From: Thermoplasmata archaeon
GTDB lineage: Archaea > Thermoplasmatota > Thermoplasmata > Methanomassiliicoccales > Methanomethylophilaceae
Assembly: GCA_015063245.1 (NCBI GenBank)
Contig: SUSV01000001.1
Location: 186,001-250,000, forward strand
Direction: 5' to 3'
Length of the DNA: 64,000 nucleotides
Shown: positions 15,479 through 24,819 of the stretch, piece after piece
Layout: each line of letters begins with the position of its first letter
How positions within the stretch are numbered: the first letter of the stretch is position 1
Notes under the pieces: model-generated
The model's input: only the letters and a program-made list of their open reading frames with translations
Told to the model about the DNA's origin: nothing
Database searches by the model: none
Program-made: the position numbers and the translations under genes

Positions 15479-16750
15479 ATGGTCAAGAAATACATTCCAA
15501 GAATTGTCGACGATATTCTTGCGTTCAAACTTGAGAGCAAAGGTGCTGTTTGGATAAGAGGCCCTAAATGGTGCGGCAAATCCACCACCGCGGCCAAATT
15601 CGCTAAGACAGTAATCTATATGCAGGATGAGGCCAGTAAAAAGCAGAACATAGCCTTAGCAAAGATCAGTCCTGAGGATTTTCTCAAGGGCGATACCCCT
15701 GTGCTCATCGATGAATGGCAGACCATCCCATTCATCTGGAATCAGATAAGATTGGAAGTGGATCGCCGCGATGACTTCGGACAGTTCATTCTTACAGGGT
15801 CCAATCAGCCCGAAGATCTGGAGAATCTCGATAAACACAGCGGCACCGGGCGCATAACCACATTGATGATGAGGCCCATGTCCTTGTTCGAATCCGGGGA
15901 AAGCGATGGTTCCGTGTCACTGAAGGAACTTTTCGATGGTAAACCGATTGTAACGAAACGTTCCGACAAAACGCTCCTGGATTATGCCTACTATACAGCA
16001 AGAGGCGGATGGCCTAAAGCGATAGGTCAGAATGAGGCCGTTGCTCTGGAACAAGCGATAGACTACGTTGATGGTATAATCAATACAGACATGTCAGAGG
16101 ACGGAGTAAAAAGAGATCCTGACAGAGTAAGACTGCTGCTTCGTTCCTATGCAAGGAACTGTTCATCCATGGCAAATTATTCTACCATAAAGAATGACGT
16201 CATAGCAAACGATGTGATGTCCCTGGATGAGGACACCATTGCTAATTACATAAAGGCGCTGAAAAGATTGTATGTGGTAGAGGAGTCCGAGGCCTGGAAT
16301 CCCAATCTGCGGTCAAAGACCGCGATAAGAACTTCCAATACACGTTATTTCGTCGACCCATCATTGGCATGTGCAGCGTTGGACGTAGGTCCGGAGGGGC
16401 TGATTGCCGATCTCAAACTGTTCGGGCTGCTGTTCGAGAATCTATGTGTCCGCGATCTCAGGATATATGCGGATCCGCTGAAGGGTAAGGTCAAGCATTA
16501 TAGGGATTCCAGCAATCTCGAAGTGGATGCGGTCATAACACTCAACAATGGGAAATGGGCTGCCGTTGAAGTCAAATTGGGGTCAGATGAATTCATCGAG
16601 GAAGGCGCTCAGAATCTTCTGAAATTGGTCGACAAGTTGGATCCCAGAGCGACCAAGCCATCATTCCTGATGGTCCTCACCGGAACAAAGATGGCATACA
16701 GAAGAGAGGATGGGGTGCTGGTTGTACCTATCGGGTGCTTACGCCCGTGA
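15479..16750 (+). CDS. AAA ATPase with DUF4143 domain
   Basis: 423 aa. Walker A GPKWCGKST near residue 28, Walker B PVLIDEWQ near 75, sensor-like QFILTGSNQPED, then the DUF4143 region ending in EVDAVITL...WAAVEVKLG (about 343-360), which has the D-x-n-(E)xK arrangement of PD-(D/E)xK nuclease-like folds. These ATPases are widespread, poorly characterised, and thought to be mobile or defence/toxin related. The gene stands alone and is preceded by the 23-bp repeat array. Its base composition is visibly more AT-rich than its neighbours, suggesting transfer. Confidence 0.9.
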   Translation: MVKKYIPRIVDDILAFKLESKGAVWIRGPKWCGKSTTAAKFAKTVIYMQDEASKKQNIALAKISPEDFLKGDTPVLIDEWQTIPFIWNQIRLEVDRRDDFGQFILTGSNQPEDLENLDKHSGTGRITTLMMRPMSLFESGESDGSVSLKELFDGKPIVTKRSDKTLLDYAYYTARGGWPKAIGQNEAVALEQAIDYVDGIINTDMSEDGVKRDPDRVRLLLRSYARNCSSMANYSTIKNDVIANDVMSLDEDTIANYIKALKRLYVVEESEAWNPNLRSKTAIRTSNTRYFVDPSLACAALDVGPEGLIADLKLFGLLFENLCVRDLRIYADPLKGKVKHYRDSSNLEVDAVITLNNGKWAAVEVKLGSDEFIEEGAQNLLKLVDKLDPRATKPSFLMVLTGTKMAYRREDGVLVVPIGCLRP

Positions 16751-17386
16751 ATCCTGATCAACGTAGACGCAGAGTCCCCTGACTGGGCATTTCAGGCAAT
16801 CGGGATGGCTGGGGCGGCAGTACGTCCTTCCGAGCGTGATGAACGTGATGTCCAGATCATCCCACCTGTCCTGGGGGACGGTGCCCATTATGGCTTTCTG
16901 CGTATCCTCGGGCTTCTTCGAATCCGATATCCCTAGCCTGTTGGAAACGCGGTTGATGTGCGTGTCAACGATGACTGATGGCCTGTGATAGGCGTATCTC
17001 ATCACGCATGCGGCCGTCTTCTTCCCTACCGACGGCAGTCTCATGAGGTCGTCAGGGTTGTCGGGAACCTCCCCTCCGAATTCCTCCATAATCATCTTGG
17101 TAACAGCTACTATGCTCCTGGTCTTCTGCCTGTAGTATCCCGAGCAGAATACAAGTTCCTCGATCCTCGCGGGATCGGTCTCGTAGACCTTCTGGGCACT
17201 GGGGCATTCGGCGAACAGCCGTTCGGATGCCCTCCTGCAGTTAGCCTCGGTGGTCTGCTGGGAGAGGATGGTGGAGATGAGGATCTGATACGGCGTCTCG
17301 CCATCGTAGCCGATGCCTTCGAAGCCCCTCAATCCGAAATGGTCTAGGAGGGTATCCAACACTTGGCAGGCGGTCTCGGAATCCAT
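16739..17386 (-). CDS. nth: Endonuclease III (DNA glycosylase/AP lyase), paralog 1
   Basis: Base-excision repair enzyme removing oxidised pyrimidines. HhH motif LPSVGKKTAACVMR with the catalytic lysine, catalytic Asp in VIVDTHINRVSNRLG, and a [4Fe-4S] signature C-x6-C-x2-C-x5-C at the C-terminus (CRPSHPDCLKCPVRGLC). 215 aa from the ATG at 17386 (MDSETACQ); the frame opens upstream to 17413 but that would include the helicase terminator. The end overlaps the convergent DUF4143 ATPase by 12 bases. Stop is TAA, rare here. A second family member lies at 42.6 kb. Confidence 0.93.
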   Translation of the reverse strand: MDSETACQVLDTLLDHFGLRGFEGIGYDGETPYQILISTILSQQTTEANCRRASERLFAECPSAQKVYETDPARIEELVFCSGYYRQKTRSIVAVTKMIMEEFGGEVPDNPDDLMRLPSVGKKTAACVMRYAYHRPSVIVDTHINRVSNRLGISDSKKPEDTQKAIMGTVPQDRWDDLDITFITLGRTYCRPSHPDCLKCPVRGLCVYVDQDSRA

Positions 17387-17398
17387 GTGGAAAAGGGC

Positions 17399-17416
17399 CC
17401 GGTGCCGAGGCACCGG
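17399..17416 (-). terminator. Hairpin terminator of the DEAD-box helicase at 17426
   Basis: CCGGTGCC-GA-GGCACCGG, perfect 8-bp stem, followed in the minus direction by GGGCCCTTTT. It separates the helicase from nth. Confidence 0.75.
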
Positions 17417-17425
17417 TAATGAATT

Positions 17426-18847
17426 TCAGTCCTGGATGACCTTGACGGCGATCTTCTTGGACCTGTACTTGTTCTTCGGAAGATCCATTGTCATCCTGTT
17501 TCCGAAGTCCTTGTGGACCTCGACGATGGAGGAATCGTCCCCGAGCTCGATCTTTCCGATGGAGATCTCCCTGATCCTCGCGTTGCGGATGATGAAGTCC
17601 GCCAGGCTGACCTTCTTAAAGCCGTCGTTCTTTCCGAGGTTGACCTCGAATTTGCACATTCCGAAGACATCGGAGATCTGGTCGTAGTCAATGACCTTCT
17701 TGATGGTGTCCTTTGTGCCTTCTTCGGCCTCGGGGACATCCCTCTTCTCGATATCCATTCCCGTGCGCATCTCGAACTCCTTGACGAGGTGCTTCTCCTC
17801 GGATGTCACGAATGATACGGCGGTTCCCTCCTTTCCGGCACGTCCGGTCCTTCCGATACGGTGGATGTAGGTGTCGAGGTCGTCGGGCATGTCGTAGTTG
17901 ATGACGTAGGTGACATCGTCGATGTCCAGTCCCCTTGCAGCGACGTCAGTGGCGATGAGCGCATCTACGCCGTCTCCCTTGAAGTCCTTGAGGACTTTCT
18001 CCCTCTTCGCCTGAGGCATGTCGCCGTGGATAGCCTCGATCTTGTAGTCGAGGTTCTTGAGCCTCTCCTCGAGGGTGTCGACCATCTTCTTGGTCTGACA
18101 GAAGATGAGCGCTTTGGGCTTGTCGATGTCGAGGATCCTGCAGAGCGCCCAGGATTTGTTCCTCCGTCCGACGGAGATGTAGTACTGCTTGATGTTGTCC
18201 AGAACGACCTCGTCCTGAGAGACCGAGATCTCCTTGGGCATGTTCATGTAGTCGTAGGCGAGCTGCTTGACGTTCTCCTGCATCGTAGCCGAGAACAGCA
18301 ACGTGTGCCTCTCCTTGGGCATCGTCTTCAGGATGTACTCGATATCCTCGATGAATCCCATGTCGAGCATCCTGTCTGCCTCATCCAGAACCATGGTTCT
18401 GATCTCGGTGAGGTTGAGAACGCCCCTGGTGACCATGTCCCTTACACGTCCGGGCGTACCTGCGACGATGTCGCACCCGTTCTGGAGCTTCTTGATCTGT
18501 CCCTCGATGCTCGCTCCTCCGTAGATGGGGAGCGTCACGTGGTTGGTGTACTTCGATAACTTGGTCAGCTCGCCGGCGACCTGGTTGGCCAGCTCCCTGG
18601 TGGGGACGAGGACGATTGCTGAGGGGACCTGCTTCCCAGCAGGGATGGTCCCGAGAACTATTGATCCGTAGCATCCGGTCTTTCCAGTTCCGGTCTGGGC
18701 CTGGGCGAACATGTCGAAGCCCTCGAGTCCTACCGGGATTGCGCTGACCTGGATCGGAGTGGGGCTCTCCCATCCCATGTCATCCATGGCTTTTGCGATT
18801 TCTTCCGGGATGCCTATTTCTGTGAAGTTGGAGATCATCTTAATCAC
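17426..18847 (-). CDS. DEAD-box RNA helicase with DbpA-like C-terminal domain (paralog 1)
   Basis: ATP-dependent RNA helicase, 473 aa. Q motif (ESPTPIQVSAIP), Walker A AQTGTGKT, DEAD motif LDEADRMLDMGF, SAT (LLFSATMQ), motif V TDVAARGLDIDDV and VI HRIGRTGRAG. The last about 75 residues (CKFEVNLGKNDGFKKVSLAD onwards) resemble the DbpA RNA-binding domain, which in bacteria targets 23S rRNA. Followed upstream in tandem by a second paralog. Likely roles are ribosome assembly and RNA remodelling (inference). Confidence 0.92.
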   Translation of the reverse strand: MIKMISNFTEIGIPEEIAKAMDDMGWESPTPIQVSAIPVGLEGFDMFAQAQTGTGKTGCYGSIVLGTIPAGKQVPSAIVLVPTRELANQVAGELTKLSKYTNHVTLPIYGGASIEGQIKKLQNGCDIVAGTPGRVRDMVTRGVLNLTEIRTMVLDEADRMLDMGFIEDIEYILKTMPKERHTLLFSATMQENVKQLAYDYMNMPKEISVSQDEVVLDNIKQYYISVGRRNKSWALCRILDIDKPKALIFCQTKKMVDTLEERLKNLDYKIEAIHGDMPQAKREKVLKDFKGDGVDALIATDVAARGLDIDDVTYVINYDMPDDLDTYIHRIGRTGRAGKEGTAVSFVTSEEKHLVKEFEMRTGMDIEKRDVPEAEEGTKDTIKKVIDYDQISDVFGMCKFEVNLGKNDGFKKVSLADFIIRNARIREISIGKIELGDDSSIVEVHKDFGNRMTMDLPKNKYRSKKIAVKVIQD

Positions 18848-18941
18848 TGATCTGAAACACTGCCTGCGACTGACACAGACAACTTTCTCTTTCTGAGGCT
18901 CCGTACTCGCTTTTTATATAATAAATATAGGCGAGCTGCGG

Positions 18942-20453
18942 TCACTTCTTCTTGGCCAATTTGTCCTTGCACCTCTCCTTCTGAGGTGCAAAGGCGGCCT
19001 TGATCTTCTTCCCCTCGAGCCTGGAGGAGTTGACCGCTCTGATGACATCCTCGGCGCGGGAGCCGTCCACCTCCACGAAGGATGCCTTGGACGAGATGCC
19101 GATCCTCCCGACCTGCTCCTCCGACATCCCTGTGATGCCTGTGATGAACTCCACGAGCTCGGTGCGGTTGACGTTCTCGTTCTTCCCTATGTTGAGAGAT
19201 ATGACGACCATGTCCGACTTGATCGTGACGTCCTTCCTGGCGGTAGCGTCGACCTTCTTCCTGTGGGATACCGAAGGCTGCTCCTTCACGACTTCGTTCG
19301 CATGGAGGGCCTTGAGCTCGGGATTGTCGATCTTGATCTGAGATACCTGCTTCCTGGTGAGCCTCTCGACGGACCTTCCCATGAACTCCTGGTATGAGGG
19401 GATGCGTCTGTCCTCCTTGGGGGTGACGAACGTGATGGATACCCCGGTCCTGCCGGCACGCCCGGCACGGCCGATGCGGTGGGTGTAGGTCTCGGGGTCG
19501 ACCGGAGCATCGTAGTTGACCACGCACTCGATATCGTCGATGTCCAATCCCCTTGCGGCCACATCCGTGGCGACCAGTACCTTCATCCTGTTGTTCTTGA
19601 ATCCCCTTATGGTCTTCTCCCTTCTGAGCTGGGGCATGTCGCCGTGGATCGCACCGATCTTCATGCCCTCCTTGCTGAATCCGTCATAGAGGTCGTCGAC
19701 CATGATCTTCGTCGAGCAGAAGATCAGCATCTTGGGATTGCCGTTGGCCATGATGTCCCTGAGGACATCGACCTTCTTGCTGCGGGGGATCTCGATGTAA
19801 TATTGCTTGACAAGATCTGTTACTGGCACATCGTGAGAGGCCGATATCTCGACAGGCTCCTTCATGGATCTCCCGGCGATGTCGTAGATCTGTTCCGACA
19901 GGGTGGCCGAGAACATCAGGGTCTGTCTCTCCTTCGGAGTGAGGGATATTATCTTCTCGATATCCTCGATGAATCCCATGTCGAGCATCCTGTCCGCCTC
20001 GTCGAGCACGAGCTCCTTGATCTGACTTAGGTCCAGGATGCCTTTGCTCTCTAGGTCCAATATCCTTCCGGGGGTTCCGACGACAACGTCGCATCCGTTC
20101 TCCAGGACCTCGATCTGCTTCCCGTAGGATGCTCCTCCGTAGATGGCGGTGACAGTGTGCTTCGTGTACTTGGCGAGGTTCCTCATCTCTTTCGAGACCT
20201 GGTCCGCCAGCTCCCTTGTCGGGGCCAGAACGACAGTTGAAGGCTTCTCCTGCCCAGATTTCGTCCTTCCGAGGACGATGAGCGAATATGCGCCAGTCTT
20301 ACCGGTCCCGGTCTGGGCCTCTCCGAAGAGGTCCTTCCCCATGAGGCCCTCGGGAATGGATCCTGATTGTATCGGCGTGGGCTTGGTCCAGCCTATCTCC
20401 TCGATGGATTTGAGAAGCTTCTTGTTGAGTCCGAGGTCTTGGAATCCTGTCAT
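18942..20453 (-). CDS. DEAD-box RNA helicase with DbpA-like C-terminal domain (paralog 2)
   Basis: 503 aa, same layout as its neighbour: AQTGTGKTGAY, LDEADRMLDMGF, MFSATLSEQ, TDVAARGLDIDD, HRIGRAGRAG, then a DbpA-type RNA-binding domain (VVISLNIGKNENVNRTELVE to KKIKAAFAPQKE) and a lysine-rich tail. Start at 20453 (MTGFQDLG) is preferred because GGTGA stands about 8 bases before it; an in-frame start at 20471 would bury that site. The two helicases are diverged copies of one gene, separated by 94 bases. Confidence 0.92.
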   Translation of the reverse strand: MTGFQDLGLNKKLLKSIEEIGWTKPTPIQSGSIPEGLMGKDLFGEAQTGTGKTGAYSLIVLGRTKSGQEKPSTVVLAPTRELADQVSKEMRNLAKYTKHTVTAIYGGASYGKQIEVLENGCDVVVGTPGRILDLESKGILDLSQIKELVLDEADRMLDMGFIEDIEKIISLTPKERQTLMFSATLSEQIYDIAGRSMKEPVEISASHDVPVTDLVKQYYIEIPRSKKVDVLRDIMANGNPKMLIFCSTKIMVDDLYDGFSKEGMKIGAIHGDMPQLRREKTIRGFKNNRMKVLVATDVAARGLDIDDIECVVNYDAPVDPETYTHRIGRAGRAGRTGVSITFVTPKEDRRIPSYQEFMGRSVERLTRKQVSQIKIDNPELKALHANEVVKEQPSVSHRKKVDATARKDVTIKSDMVVISLNIGKNENVNRTELVEFITGITGMSEEQVGRIGISSKASFVEVDGSRAEDVIRAVNSSRLEGKKIKAAFAPQKERCKDKLAKKK

Positions 20454-20532
20454 CGGTTCACCGGGATGCAATGTCCTATGCGGATTTGTTTAAAAAGGTT
20501 GTTAGAAGGAGGGTCTTTATCCATAAAAGATA

Positions 20533-20541
20533 GGTTTAAAT
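20533..20541 (+). promoter_or_regulatory. TATA box of tRNA-Gly
   Basis: GGTTTAAAT is centred about 30 bases upstream of the mature tRNA 5' end, the expected archaeal position. Confidence 0.6.
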
Positions 20542-20566
20542 GGAATCATATAATCCCTGGCATGCT

Positions 20567-20641
20567 GCGATGGTGAGCTAGCGGTTAGACTCCTACCTTG
20601 CCAAGGTAGGTACTCGGGTTCGATTCCCGGCCATCGCACCA
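20567..20641 (+). tRNA. tRNA-Gly, anticodon GCC, CCA encoded
   Basis: Acceptor stem GCGATGG pairs with CCATCGC (20631-20637). The anticodon arm CTACC-TTGCCAA-GGTAG carries GCC (Gly), and the T-arm CGGG-TTCGATT-CCCG is canonical. Discriminator A is at 20638 and CCA at 20639-20641 is encoded in the DNA. No intron. A decayed accessory gene lies downstream. Confidence 0.95.
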
Positions 20642-21047
20642 CTTGTTTATTCCATTGATCTTTGACCAGCGCAAGCCTTGATCTTGTGCATTTTGATAAA
20701 ATCATCGCATAGCTACCGCTAGAACATGTGCTGCCGAAGGGCAAATTCTGAAAGGTTTGATGCTGTAGCCGCTTTATGGACGGTGTTCGGACTGCCGTTT
20801 TTATTTTCACAGGCTCATGGCTTTGGCCATGGCCCCTTTCCGCGTCCAACATGGGTAGGGGTACTGTAACGGTTTTTTTTAGAATTCTCACGCACAGGTA
20901 TGTCATATCCTCATGGTCAACAGCCCTGGAAGGGCTGCTTCCGCCCGCAGGGCGGCAGACATATGAGGCTGTGACACTAAACCTCTCGATTCAGCGGATC
21001 AAGAGGGCGGGTTTTTCACAACCTATGATCTGTGGACCCATTCTGCG
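20642..21047. other. Gene-poor region with two adjacent GC-rich hairpins
   Basis: No convincing coding frame. At 20921-20937 CAGCCCT-GGA-AGGGCTG and at 20941-20955 CCGCCC-GCA-GGGCGG form two strong back-to-back hairpins, inside a patch with a rough longer inverted pair (CATATCCTCAT / ATATGAGGCTG). This could be the remnant end of an insertion element or a small structured RNA. The rest is featureless. Confidence 0.5.
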
Positions 21048-21592
21048 TTGTTTCGAACATATTCTTGCATATTGTCGACAGCGAAACGCTTCCGATTCCA
21101 ACTATGCTCATCCAACATATCCCCGCCCATAATGCCTAAGATCTATGCATACACCATAGACGGGAAGGATCTCCTGGTCCTGGAGATGTCGACGCAGACG
21201 CAACTGCCGTTTACTACAGACCGGAATGCCCTGAGAAGGGGGTATACATAAGGGTGGGGGCTAGCACCAGGAGGGCGGATCCAACGAGGTCGGTGAGATG
21301 ACTATGAACTCCTCCTCCTTTTTCCCTGACTCGGTATCCACCGATGATATGGCGTATGAAGGCGATGAGAGTCACGCTCTACCGCAGGAAAGCCGGTTAT
21401 CAGAGTATGACCACAATCTCGGGCGAGGATATCGTTCTGAATTATTTCGGATCGAATCCGAAGGCGACCAACGCCGATCTGTGCAACGACTCCGGATTGA
21501 CCAAGCACGATGCGGAAGTGGCAATCAAATCATTGAAGGAGAAGGGGCTTTTGAAACGTATCGGTTCAAGTAAAGAGGGGAATGGTCCTTAG
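21048..21592 (+). pseudogene. Decayed AlbA_2 (Schlafen-like) / RecG-like wHTH protein
   Basis: Three pieces of one protein in order but different frames. Piece 1 (to about 21200): ISPPIMPKIYAYTIDGKDLLVLEM, the AlbA_2 core. Piece 2, one frame over (about 21198-21298): AVYYRPECPEKGVYIRVGAS then TRRADPTRSVR and a stop. Piece 3 (about 21405-21592): a winged HTH, GEDIVLNYFGSNPKATNADL to LLKRIGSSKEG, typical of the C-terminus of these ATP-binding or DNA-binding proteins. A frameshift near 21198 and a deletion between pieces 2 and 3 have destroyed the gene. The wHTH alone could still be expressed as a short protein. Confidence 0.7.
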
Positions 21593-21610
21593 AGCCTATG
21601 GATCGGTGAA

Positions 21611-21628
21611 CCCTCCCCGAAGGGAGGG
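21611..21628 (-). terminator. Hairpin after icd, UUCG loop on the transcript
   Basis: On the minus strand CCCTCCC-TTCG-GGGAGGG, 11 bases past the stop codon. No T-run follows, so it may protect the 3' end rather than terminate. Confidence 0.6.
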
Positions 21629-21639
21629 AATGAGTTTGA

Positions 21640-22863
21640 TCAGTTCTTCGCCTTGGCGATGGACTCGTCGATGTAGTTCTGCCATACGGTCTCGATGTCA
21701 GGCCTTGCCATCGTGTCGAGGACGTACTGGGCGAACTCGTCCCCGGTGGCTCCGGTGTCCCTTCCGGTCATGACGAGCTTCTTCTCGAACTGCGTTGTGA
21801 TGTCGAGGGCCATGTTGAGCTTCTTGGCCTTCTCGATCTCCCCGATGTGCTCCATCATCATGGCGACTGCCTTGATCATGCTGCAGGGGTCAGCGTACTG
21901 AGCGCGTCCCTCCGTGACCATCCTGGGTGCGGATCCGTGGATCGCCTCGAACATGGCGTATCTCTTTCCGATGTTCGCGGAACCGGCTGTTCCGACTCCT
22001 CCCTGGATCTGGGCGGCCTCGTCGGTGATGATGTCACCGTAGAGGTTGGGCAGTACGAAGACCTTGAAGTTGCTCCTCCTTGCGGGGTCGATGAGCTTGG
22101 CGGTGGTGATGTCGATGAACCAATCGTCCCACTGAACCTCGGGGTAGTCCTTGGCGACCCTCTCGGCGATGCTGAGGAACTTTCCGTCGGTGGTCTTGAT
22201 GATGTTGGCCTTGGTGACGAGGGATACGTAGTTGACGCCTGTCTTCTTCGCGTGCTCGAAACCGGCGCGGATGATCCTCTCGGTTCCCTGTGTGGTAGCG
22301 ACGCAGAAGTCCATCGCGAGGTCGTCCGTGACGTTGACCCCGTCGCTTCCGAGCGCGTAGCTTCCTTCGGTGTTCTCCCTGTAGAAGACCCAGTTGATTC
22401 CCAGCTCGGGGACGGATACGGGTCTGACGTTGGCGAACAGGTCGAGCTCCTTCCTCATGGCGACGTTGGCGCTCTCGATGTTCGGCCAGGGGTCTCCCTT
22501 CTTGGGTGTGGTCGTAGGCCCCTTCAGGATCACGTGGCATTCCTTGAGCGCTGCAAGGGTGTCGTCGGGGATTGCTTTCATGACCTCGACACGCCTCTCG
22601 ATGGTGAGTCCGTCGATCTGCCTGATCTCGACCTTTCCTGCCTTGATCTTGTCTGCGAGGAGTACCTCCATGACCTTCTGTGCGGATGCGCAGATGTAGG
22701 GTCCGATTCCGTCTCCGCCGCATACTCCGATGATGAGCTTGTCCAGCTTGGAGTAGTCTGTCCAGTCGGGTTCGTTCTTGAGGACCTCGACCCTCTCCAG
22801 CTGTCTTCTGAGAAGGACACCGAATTTCTCCTGTGCCGCTTGGATAGCTTTCTCGTCAACCAT
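21640..22863 (-). CDS. icd: Isocitrate dehydrogenase (isocitrate/isopropylmalate dehydrogenase family)
   Basis: Oxidative decarboxylation of isocitrate to 2-oxoglutarate. The substrate site reads PNIESANVAMRKELDLFANV, the ICDH-type pattern (Ser and Asn plus R-x-x-L-D), with FYRENTEGSYA, KANIIKTTDGKFL and AMFEAIHGSAP. 407 aa fits. Coenzyme choice (NAD or NADP) cannot be stated safely. With aconitase 5 kb away it forms the oxidative partial TCA branch. It is monocistronic. Confidence 0.9.
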   Translation of the reverse strand: MVDEKAIQAAQEKFGVLLRRQLERVEVLKNEPDWTDYSKLDKLIIGVCGGDGIGPYICASAQKVMEVLLADKIKAGKVEIRQIDGLTIERRVEVMKAIPDDTLAALKECHVILKGPTTTPKKGDPWPNIESANVAMRKELDLFANVRPVSVPELGINWVFYRENTEGSYALGSDGVNVTDDLAMDFCVATTQGTERIIRAGFEHAKKTGVNYVSLVTKANIIKTTDGKFLSIAERVAKDYPEVQWDDWFIDITTAKLIDPARRSNFKVFVLPNLYGDIITDEAAQIQGGVGTAGSANIGKRYAMFEAIHGSAPRMVTEGRAQYADPCSMIKAVAMMMEHIGEIEKAKKLNMALDITTQFEKKLVMTGRDTGATGDEFAQYVLDTMARPDIETVWQNYIDESIAKAKN

Positions 22864-23205
22864 TGTTATCGGGGTGCATGATTGCTTACTCTGATAAAAA
22901 GGGTTAATGCATCATGAGCTGTTGGATCGGAATCCATGCCCCGAGTCCGTTATGATTAACGGAAATTTCCTCTAAACTTCTCTGCAATAGAGTTTGACGA
23001 GGCAGTCTAAACGTCGGAACGTCTGTCTTCAGGAGACAGCATCCTCCCCATCCGAAAAACAGGAATCTTGGTGCACCATATACTGAAGTTCTAGACGCAT
23101 CCATTCAGAAATCGCAGATATCCATACGGATTTGATAATCTGAATCCTTTACCATTGTTTTATAGTACAAACCTCATACCAGCATCCAGAATGGAGTAAG
23201 ATCCA
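22864..23205. other. Divergent promoter region between icd and the symporter
   Basis: No supported gene. A TATA-like TTTTATAGTA at about 23158-23167 lies about 40 bases upstream of the symporter ATG. A 66-codon minus-strand frame here has no family features and ordinary intergenic composition. Confidence 0.5.
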
Positions 23206-24747
23206 ATGGACACATTGATTTTGGTAGCCTTCGTCCTGTACTTCGTGTTCGTACTCGCAATGGGTATGTACTTCTACCGCAGGTCGAAGAACATCGAGGA
23301 CTATGTTCTGGGCGGAAGGGAGATGAATCCCTACGTCACAGCGCTGTCCGCACAGGCATCCGATATGAGCGGATGGCTGCTCATGGGTCTCCCCGGTGCG
23401 ATTTTCGCATTCGGACTGGGAGAGGTCTGGATCGGAATCGGATTAGCTGTCGGTTCCTATCTTGCATGGCTTATAATCGCGAAACGTCTCAGGAACTATT
23501 CCGAGAAGTGCGACAACGCACTCACGGTCCCTCAGTACTTCTCCAACCGTTTCAAGGACGAGAAGGGTATCCTCAGGGTCATCTGCGGAATCGTCATCCT
23601 CGTCTTCTTCACATTCTATGTGACATCCGGATTCGTTGCGGGAGGGAACCTCTTCGTGGTCATCTTCGGAGGGGATGTGGACTTCGAGGTCGCCGTCATA
23701 ATCACAGCGGCCGTCATCGTCGGATATACCTTCCTGGGAGGATTCAAGGCCGTCAGCTGGACCGATCTCGTCCAGGGACTCCTGATGATCCTCGCACTCA
23801 TCGTCATCCCCCTTTCGATGATGGGTGTCATAGACGGCGGATGGGGAGAGATCGTCGACGTTGCCAATGCGGAGGTTCATAACTTCACCAACATCATGTA
23901 CGACGGAGGATCGGCGATCGGAGTGGTCGCCCTCGTTTCACTGCTCGCATGGGGACTCGGTTACTTCGGAATGCCCCATATCCTTGTCAGGTACATGGCG
24001 ATCAGGGATCCCGAAGAGGTCAAGGTCGCCCGCCGTGTCGGAACGCTCTGGGTGGTCATCGCCCTTGCAGCGGTATGTATCATCGCCATGATGGCGCGTG
24101 CATTCATCGCAGAGGGCCACATGGTCTACGGCGGCAACTCGGAGACGGTCATCATCGACATCATCAACAGCGGATTGTTCCCGTCCATCGTGGCAGGAGT
24201 GCTCTTCGCCGCGATCATGGCCGCGATCATGAGTACCGCGGATTCGCAGCTCCTCGTCGCATCATCGGCCGTCGCGAACGACCTGTACGACAAGTTCACC
24301 AAGAAGGAGCTCTCGGATCAGAAGCTCATGTGGATCTCCAGGATCGCTGTCGTCGCTGTCGCGCTCATCGCAATGGCGCTCGCCCTGGGTGAGAACAAGA
24401 GCATCATGAGCCTCGTGTCATTCGCATGGGCCGGATTCGGTTCGGCGTTTGGTGCCACCATGCTCATGTCGCTGTTCTGGAAGCGCATCAACAGGCAGGG
24501 GGCAATCGCGGGAATCGTCGTCGGTGCCCTCACCGCCATCCTCTGGAACATATTCATGCTCGAGGGAGGTGCACTGTCCGTCGCGTTCAGCCTCGACTGC
24601 TGCATCTACAACACCGAGATGTACGAGCTCCTGCCCGGATTCGTATTCTCGATGATCGCCATCGTCGTCGTCAGCCTTCTCACCCCCGAACCCTCGGAGG
24701 AGATGAACAAGGAGTTCGACGAGGCCACCGAAGGCAAGTTCTACTGA
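23206..24747 (+). CDS. Sodium/solute symporter (SSS family, PutP-like)
   Basis: 513-aa inner-membrane protein with about 13 hydrophobic segments. SSS signatures: N-terminal YFYRRSKNIEDYVLGGREM, the GGFKAVSWTDLVQG segment of TM5-6, and ISTADSQLLV-like MSTADSQLLVASS near residue 340, containing the Na+-site Ser/Thr residues. Closest in layout to the Na+/proline symporter PutP; the actual substrate is not certain. Single gene with its own promoter and terminator. Confidence 0.9.
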   Translation: MDTLILVAFVLYFVFVLAMGMYFYRRSKNIEDYVLGGREMNPYVTALSAQASDMSGWLLMGLPGAIFAFGLGEVWIGIGLAVGSYLAWLIIAKRLRNYSEKCDNALTVPQYFSNRFKDEKGILRVICGIVILVFFTFYVTSGFVAGGNLFVVIFGGDVDFEVAVIITAAVIVGYTFLGGFKAVSWTDLVQGLLMILALIVIPLSMMGVIDGGWGEIVDVANAEVHNFTNIMYDGGSAIGVVALVSLLAWGLGYFGMPHILVRYMAIRDPEEVKVARRVGTLWVVIALAAVCIIAMMARAFIAEGHMVYGGNSETVIIDIINSGLFPSIVAGVLFAAIMAAIMSTADSQLLVASSAVANDLYDKFTKKELSDQKLMWISRIAVVAVALIAMALALGENKSIMSLVSFAWAGFGSAFGATMLMSLFWKRINRQGAIAGIVVGALTAILWNIFMLEGGALSVAFSLDCCIYNTEMYELLPGFVFSMIAIVVVSLLTPEPSEEMNKEFDEATEGKFY

Positions 24748-24756
24748 AACCATACA

Positions 24757-24772
24757 AGGGGCGAAAGCCCCT
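24757..24772 (+). terminator. Hairpin terminator, GAAA loop
   Basis: AGGGGC-GAAA-GCCCCT then ATTTTTC; 9 bases after a TGAAAC stop context. Confidence 0.8.
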
Positions 24773-24819
24773 ATTTTTCAACCGATAGGTTTTACCTATT
24801 GTCGCCCCCTTATCGCATC

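Noticed and set aside
20776..21132. 118-codon frame after tRNA-Gly
   Set aside because: No family features; it crosses the GC hairpins and enters the AlbA_2 remnant in another frame.
22904..23104. 66-codon minus-strand frame upstream of icd
   Set aside because: Low-complexity aromatic/glycine run, no start signals, no recognised motif.
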